The position numbers and the translations under genes were made by a program. From NCBI GenBank assembly GCA_963402885.1, contig OY727095.1, forward strand, positions 25,239,001-25,303,000: a stretch of 64,000 nt of DNA, written 5' to 3'. This document shows, in pieces, positions 57,660 to 64,000 of the stretch (its first letter is position 1; the number at the start of each line of letters is the position of its first letter). This DNA comes from Antedon bifida (lineage: Eukaryota; Echinodermata; Crinoidea; Comatulida; Antedonidae). Below the pieces are notes generated by a model. It did no database searches and was not told where the DNA came from. It saw only the letters and a list, made by a program, of their open reading frames with translations.

Positions 57660-59560
57660 ACCTGATTAATTTGGACAACTCGTACCTAATTAAATTGGAC
57701 AACTCGTACCTAATTAATTTGGCTAACTCGTACCTGATTAATTTGGACAACTCGTACCTGATTATTTGGACAATTCGTACCTGACTAATTTGGACAACTC
57801 GTACCTAATAATTTGGCTAAATCATACCTGATTAATTTGGACAACTCGTACATAATTAATTTGGACAACTCGTACCTGATTAATTTGGACAACTCGTACC
57901 TTATTAATTTGGACAACTCGTACCTTATTAATTTGGACAACTCGTACCTGATTATTTGGACAACTCGTACCTGATTAATTTGGACATCTCGTACCCGATT
58001 AATTTGGACAACTCGTACCTAATTAAATTGAACAACTCGTACCCCATTAATTTGGACAACTCGTACCTAATAATTTGGCAAAATCATACCCGATTAAATT
58101 GGACAACTCGTACCTAATTAAATTGGACAACTCGTACCTAAATAATTTGGCTAACTCGTACCTGATTAATTTGGACAACTCGTACCTGATTAATTTGGAC
58201 AATTCGTACCTGATTATTTGGACAATTCGTACCTGATTAATTTGGACAACTCGTACCTAATAATTTGGCTAAATCATACCTGATTAATTTGGACAACTCG
58301 TACCTAATTAAATTGGACAACTCGTACCTAATTAATTTAGCTAACTTGTACCTGATTAATTTGGACAACTCGTACCTGATTAATTTGGACAACTCGTACC
58401 TGATTAATTTGGACAACTCGTACCTAATAATTTGGCTAAATCATACCTGATTAATTTCGACAACTCGTACCTAATTAAATTGGACAACTCGTACCTGATT
58501 AATTTGGACAACTCGTACCTAATAATTTGGCTAAATCATACCTGATTAATTTGGACAACTCGTACCTAATTAAATTGGACAACTCGTACCCGATTAATTT
58601 GGACAACTCGTACCTAATTAATTTGGACAACTCGTACCTAATTAATTTGGCTAACTCGTACCTGATTAATTTGGACAACTCGTACCTGATTAATTTGGAC
58701 AACTCGTACCTGATTAATTTGGACAACTCGTACCTAATAATTTGGCTAAATCATACCTGATTAATTTGGACAACTCGTACCTAATTAAATTGAAAAACTC
58801 GTACCTGATTAATTTGGACAACTCGTACCTGATTAATTTGGACAACTCGTACCTAATTATTTGGACAACTCGTACCTGATTAATTTGGACAACTCGTACC
58901 TAATAATTTGGCTAAATCATACCTGATTAATTTGGACAACTCGTACCTAATTAAATTGGACAACTCGTACCCGATTAATTTGGACAACTCGTACCTAATT
59001 AAATTGAACAACTCGTACCCCATTAATTTGGACAACTCGTACCTAATAATTTGGCTAAATCATACCCGATTAATTTGGACAACTCGTTCCTAATTAAATT
59101 GGACAACTCGTACCTAAAAATAATTTGGCTAACTCGTACCTGATTAATTTGGACAACTCGTACCTGATTAATTTGGACAACTCGTACCTGATTATTTGGA
59201 CAATTCGTACCTGATTAATTTGGACAACTCGTACCTAATAATTTGGCTAAATCATACCTGATTAATTTGGAAAACTCGTACCTAATTAAATTGGACAACT
59301 CGTACCTAATTAATTTGGCTAACTCGTACCTAATTAAATTGGACAACTCGTACCCGATTAATTTGGACAACTCGTACCTAATAATTTGGCTAAATCATAC
59401 CTGATTAATTTGGACAACTCGTACCTAATTAAATTGGACAACTCGTACCCGATTAATTTGGACAACTCGTACCTAATTAATTTGGACAACTCGTACCTAA
59501 TTAATTTGGCTAACTCATACCTGATTAATTTGGACAACTCGTACCTGATTATTTGGACAA
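57660..59560 (+). repeat. Long-range paralogous segment, copy 2
   Basis: Partner of 19560-21400, with private changes such as GTACATAATT (57849), GGCAAAATCA (58077) and a 2-bp insertion, CCTAAAAATAATTT, near 59113. Confidence 0.75.
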
Positions 59561-60118
59561 CTCGTACCTGATTAATTTGGACAACTCGTACCTAATAATT
59601 TGGCTAAATCATACCTGATTAATTTGGACAACTCGTACCTAATTAAATTGAAAAACTCGTACCTGATTAATTTGGACAACTCGTACCTGATTAATTTGGA
59701 CAACTCGTACCTAATTATTTGGACAACTCGTACCTGATTAATTTGGACAACTCGTACCTAATAATTTGGCTAAATCATACCTGATTAATTTGGACAACTC
59801 GTACCTAATTAAATTGGACAACTCGTACCCGATTAATTTGGACAACTCGTACCTAATTAAATTGAACAACTCGTACCCCATTAATTTGGACAACTCGTAC
59901 CTAATAATTTGGCTAAATCATACCCGATTAATTTGGACAACTCGTACCTAATTAAATTGGACAACTCGTACCTAAATAATTTGGCTAACTCGTACCTGAT
60001 TAATTTGGACAACTCGTACCTGATTAATTTGGACAACTCGTACCTAATAATTTGGCTAAATCATACCTGATTAATTTGGAAAACTCGTACCTAATTAAAT
60101 TGGACAACTCGTACCTAA
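59120..60118 (+). repeat. 999-bp tandem higher-order unit, copy 1
   Basis: Repeated directly at 60119-61190. The GACAATTCG unit (59200 / 60199), the GGAAAACTCG unit (59269 / 60268), CTCATACC (59516 / 60515) and the TTGAACAACTCG then GTACCCCATT pair (about 59860 / 60859) all recur 999 bp apart. Confidence 0.8.
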
Positions 60119-61190
60119 TTAATTTGGCTAACTCGTACCTGATTAATTTGGACAACTCGTACCTGATTAATTTGGACAACTCGTACCTGATTATTTGGAC
60201 AATTCGTACCTGATTAATTTGGACAACTCGTACCTAATAATTTGGCTAAATCATACCTGATTAATTTGGAAAACTCGTACCTAATTAAATTGGACAACTC
60301 GTACCTAATTAATTTGGCTAACTCGTACCTAATTAAATTGGACAACTCGTACCCGATTAATTTGGACAACTCGTACCTAATAATTTGGCTAAATCATACC
60401 TGATTAATTTGGACAACTCGTACCTAATTAAATTGGACAACTCGTACCCGATTAATTTGGACAACTCGTACCTAATTAATTTGGACAACTCGTACCTAAT
60501 TAATTTGGCTAACTCATACCTGATTAATTTGGACAACTCGTACCTGATTATTTGGACAACTCGTACCTGATTAATTTGGACAACTCGTACCTAATAATTT
60601 GGCTAAATCATACCTGATTAATTTGGACAACTCGTACCTAATTAAATTGAAAAACTCGTACCTGATTAATTTGGACAACTCGTACCTGATTAATTTGGAC
60701 AACTCGTACCTAATTATTTGGACAACTCGTACCTGATTAATTTGGACAACTCGTACCTAATAATTTGGCTAAATCATACCTGATTAATTTGGACAACTCG
60801 TACCTAATTAAATTGGACAACTCGTACCCGATTAATTTGGACAACTCGTACCTAATTAAATTGAACAACTCGTACCCCATTAATTTGGACAACTCGTACC
60901 TAATAATTTGGCTAAATCATACCCGATTAATTTGGACAACTCGTACCTAATTAAATTGGACAACTCGTACCTAAATAATTTGGCTAACTCGTACCTGATT
61001 AATTTGGACAACTCGTACCTGATTAATTTGGACAACTCGTACCTAATAATTTGGCTAAATCATACCTGATTAATTTGGAAAACTCGTACCTAATTAAATT
61101 GGACAACTCGTACCTAATTAATTTGGCTAACTCGTACCTGATTAATTTGGACAACTCGTACCTGATTAATTTGGACAACTCGTACCTGAT
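60119..61190 (+). repeat. 999-bp tandem higher-order unit, copy 2
   Basis: Second copy. The match fails near 61190, where a 24-bp TGATTAA unit stands in place of the 23-bp TGATTA unit. Confidence 0.78.
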
Positions 61191-64000
61191 TAATTTGGAC
61201 AACTCGTACCTAATAATTTGGCTAAATCATACCTGATTAATTTGGACAACTCGTACCTAATTAAATTGGACAACTCGTACCTAATAATTTGGCTAAATCA
61301 TACCTGATTAATTTGGACAACTCGTACTTAATTAAATTGGACAACTCGTACCCGATTAATTTGGACAACTCGTACCTAATTAATTTGGACAACTCGTACC
61401 TAATTAATTTGGCTAACTCGTACCTGATTAATTTGGACAACTCGTATCTGATTATTTGGACAACTCGTACCTAATAATTTGGCTAAATCATACCTGATTA
61501 ATTTGGACAACTCGTACCTAATTAAATTGGACAACTCGTACCTAATTAATTTGTCTAACTCGTACCTGAATAATTTGGACAACTCGTACCTGATTATTTG
61601 GACAATTCGTACCTGATTAATTTGGACAACTCGTACCTAATAATTTGGCTAAATCATACCTGATTAATTTGGACAACTCGTACCTAATTAAATTGGACAA
61701 CTCGTACCTAATTAATTTGGCTAACTCGTACCTGATTAATTTGGACAACTCGTACCTGATTATTTGGACAACTTGTACCTGATTAATTTGGACAACTCGT
61801 ACCTAATAATTTGGCTAAACCATACCTGATTAATTTGGATAACTCGTACCTAATTAATTTGGACAACTCGTACCTGATTAATTTAGCTAACTCGTACCTG
61901 ATTTATTTGGACAACTCGTACCTGATTAATTTGGACAACTCGTACCTGATTATTTGGACAACTCGTACCTGATTAATTTGGACAACTCGTACCTAATAAT
62001 TTGGCTAAATCATACCTGAATAATTTGGACAACTCGTACCTGATTATTTGGACAACTTGTACCTGATTAATTTGGACAACTCGTACCTAATTAATTTGGA
62101 CAACTCGTACCTGATTAATTTAGCTAACTCGTACCTGATTTATTTGGACAACTCGTACCTAATTAAATTGAAAAACTCGTACCTGATTAATTTGGACAAC
62201 TCGTACCTGATTAATTTGGACAACTCGTACCTAATTATTTGGACAAATCGTACCTGATTAATTTGGACAACTCGTACCTAATAATTTGGACAACTCGTAC
62301 CTGATTAATTTAGCTAACTCGTACCTGATTTATTTGGACAACTCGTACCTAATTAAATTGAAAAACTCGTACCTGATTAATTTGGACAACTCGTACCTGA
62401 TTAATTTGGACAACTCGTACCTAATTATTTGGACAACTCGTACCTGATTACTTTGGACAACTCGTACCTAATAATTTGGCTAAATCATACCTGATTAATT
62501 TGGACAACTCGTACCTAATTAAATTGAACAACTCGTACCCCATTAATTTGGACAACTCGTACCTAATAATTTGGACAACTCGTACCTAATTAAATTGGAC
62601 AACTCGTACCTAATAATTTGGCTAAATCATACCTGATTAATTTGGACAACTCGTACCTAATTAAATTGGACAACTCGTACCCGATTAATTTGGACAACTC
62701 GTACCTAATTAATTTGGACAACTCGTACCTGATTAATTTGGACAACTCGTATCTGATTATTTGGACAACTCGTACCTAATAATTTGGCTAAATCATACCT
62801 GATTAATTTGGACAACTCGTACCTAATTAAATTGGACAACTCGTACCTAATTAATTTGTCTAACTCGTACCTGAATAATTTGGACAACTCGTACCTAATA
62901 ATTTGGCTAAATCATACCTGATTAATTTGGACAACTCGTACCTAATTAAATTGGACAACTCGTACCTAATTAATTTGGCTAACTCGTACCGGATTAATTT
63001 GGACAACTCGTACCTGATTAATTTGGACAACTCGTACCTGATTAATTTGGACAACTTGTACCTGATTAATTTGGCTAAATCATACCTGATTAATTTGGAT
63101 AACTCGTACCTAATTAATTTGGACAACTCGTACCTGAATAATTTAGCTAACTCGTACCTGATTTATTTGGACAACTCGTACCTAATTAAATTGAAAAATT
63201 CGTACCTGATTAATTTGGACAACTCGTACCTGATAAATTTGGACAACTCGTACGTGATTATTTGGACAACTCGTACCTAATAATTTGGCTAAATCATACC
63301 TGATTAATTTGGACAATCGTACCTAATTAAATTGGACAACTCGTACCCGATTAATTTGGACAACTCGTACCTAATAATGTGGCTAAATCATACCTGATTA
63401 ATTTGGACAACTCGTACCTAATTAAATTGGACAACTCGTACCAGATTAATTTGGACAACTCGTACCTAATTAATTTGGCTAACTCGTACCTGATTAATTT
63501 GGACAACTCGTACCTAATTAAATTGGACAACTCGTACCCGATTAATTTCGACAACTCGTACCTAATTAAGTTGGACAACTCGTACCTGATTAATTTGGAC
63601 AACTCGTATCTGATTATTTGGACAACTCGTACCTAATAATTTGGCTAAATCATACCTGATTAATTTGGACAACTCGTACCTAATTAAATTGGACAACTCG
63701 TACCTAATTAATTTGGCTAACTCGTACCTGATTAATTTGGACAACTCGTACCTGATTATTTGGACAACTTGTACCTGATTAATTTGGACAACTCGTACCT
63801 AATAATTTGGCTAAACCATACCTGATTAATTTGGATAACTCGTACCTAATTAATTTGGACAACTCGTACCTGATTAATTTAGCTAACTCGTACCTGATTT
63901 ATTTGGACAACTCGTACCTGATTAATTTGGACAACTCGTACCTGATTATTTGGACAACTCGTACCTGATTAATTTGGACAACTCGTACCTAATAATTTGG

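Larger units (their letters stand above)
25667..64000 (+). repeat. 24-bp satellite array, right arm
   Basis: Continuation of the same array in the same orientation and register after the transposon island. It runs to the window edge, so the array continues beyond the window. It uses the same unit subtypes and holds the largest segmental duplication (10.4 kb) as well as a second copy of the block that opens the window. No stretch of non-satellite sequence is visible in these 38 kb. G+C is about one third. Open frames of up to 169 codons (minus strand, 25687-26196) are repeat translations with no non-repetitive segment, no recognisable domain and no codon-level conservation, so I do not annotate them as genes. 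Confidence 0.97.

Noticed and set aside
1-64000. CRISPR array
   Set aside because: There are no unique spacers: repeats abut directly and all sequence is repeat. Unit length, array size and the transposon point to a eukaryotic satellite.
1-64000. Centromere-protein-B box in the unit
   Set aside because: Variant units with AATTCGGACAACTCGTA match part of the mammalian box pattern (TTCG, A, CG at the right spacing) but lack the terminal GG, and the canonical unit matches even less well. The resemblance is within chance for a repeated 24-mer.
1-64000. Telomeric repeat array
   Set aside because: The unit is 24 bp without a G-rich strand; no TTAGGG-like or TTAGG-like runs were seen.

Overview
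The window holds no gene I can support. About 99% of it (1-25034 and 25667-64000) is one head-to-tail satellite array with a unit of about 24 bp. The unit is a 17-bp core, TTTGGACAACTCGTACC, plus a 6- or 7-bp linker, usually TGATTAA, TAATTAA or CGATTAA (24-bp units) or TAATAA / TGATTA (23-bp units). At roughly 23.8 bp per unit this is about 2,600-2,700 units, all in the same orientation from end to end. Such an array, together with the transposon footprint described below, indicates a eukaryotic nuclear chromosome in heterochromatin (centromeric, pericentromeric, subtelomeric or a sex/B chromosome). The sequence alone does not identify the species; an invertebrate animal is only a guess.

The only non-satellite DNA is a 624-bp island at 25039-25662. 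It is bounded by a TTAA target-site duplication and by 15-bp imperfect terminal inverted repeats (AGACCCCTTCCCTGC / AGCCCCCTTCCCTAC). Removing the island and one TTAA restores a perfect satellite unit. It has no meaningful ORF, so it is a non-autonomous DNA transposon of a TTAA-targeting class (piggyBac-like or Kolobok-like).

The satellite has order at several scales. Unit subtypes (canonical; GGCTAAATCATACC; GGCTAACTCG; TTAGCTAACTCG; TTGAAAAACTCG; A-start cores) follow one another in recurring strings of about 8-10 units (for example 190, 214 and 238 bp). Those strings lie in larger duplications of 0.78, 1.0, 1.5, 1.7, 2.1 and 10.4 kb. The largest is a nearly identical direct duplication, 26964-37299 and 37381-47692, whose junction carries a sliver of a different subfamily. 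A 5.4-kb block at the left edge (1-5403) recurs almost unchanged 49.2 kb away (49195-54597), after which the second copy lacks 690 bp.

The many stop-free reading frames on both strands follow from 24 being a multiple of three. They encode octapeptide repeats, end where 23-bp units shift the frame, and are not genes. No tRNA, rRNA, CRISPR, operon, promoter or terminator is evident.
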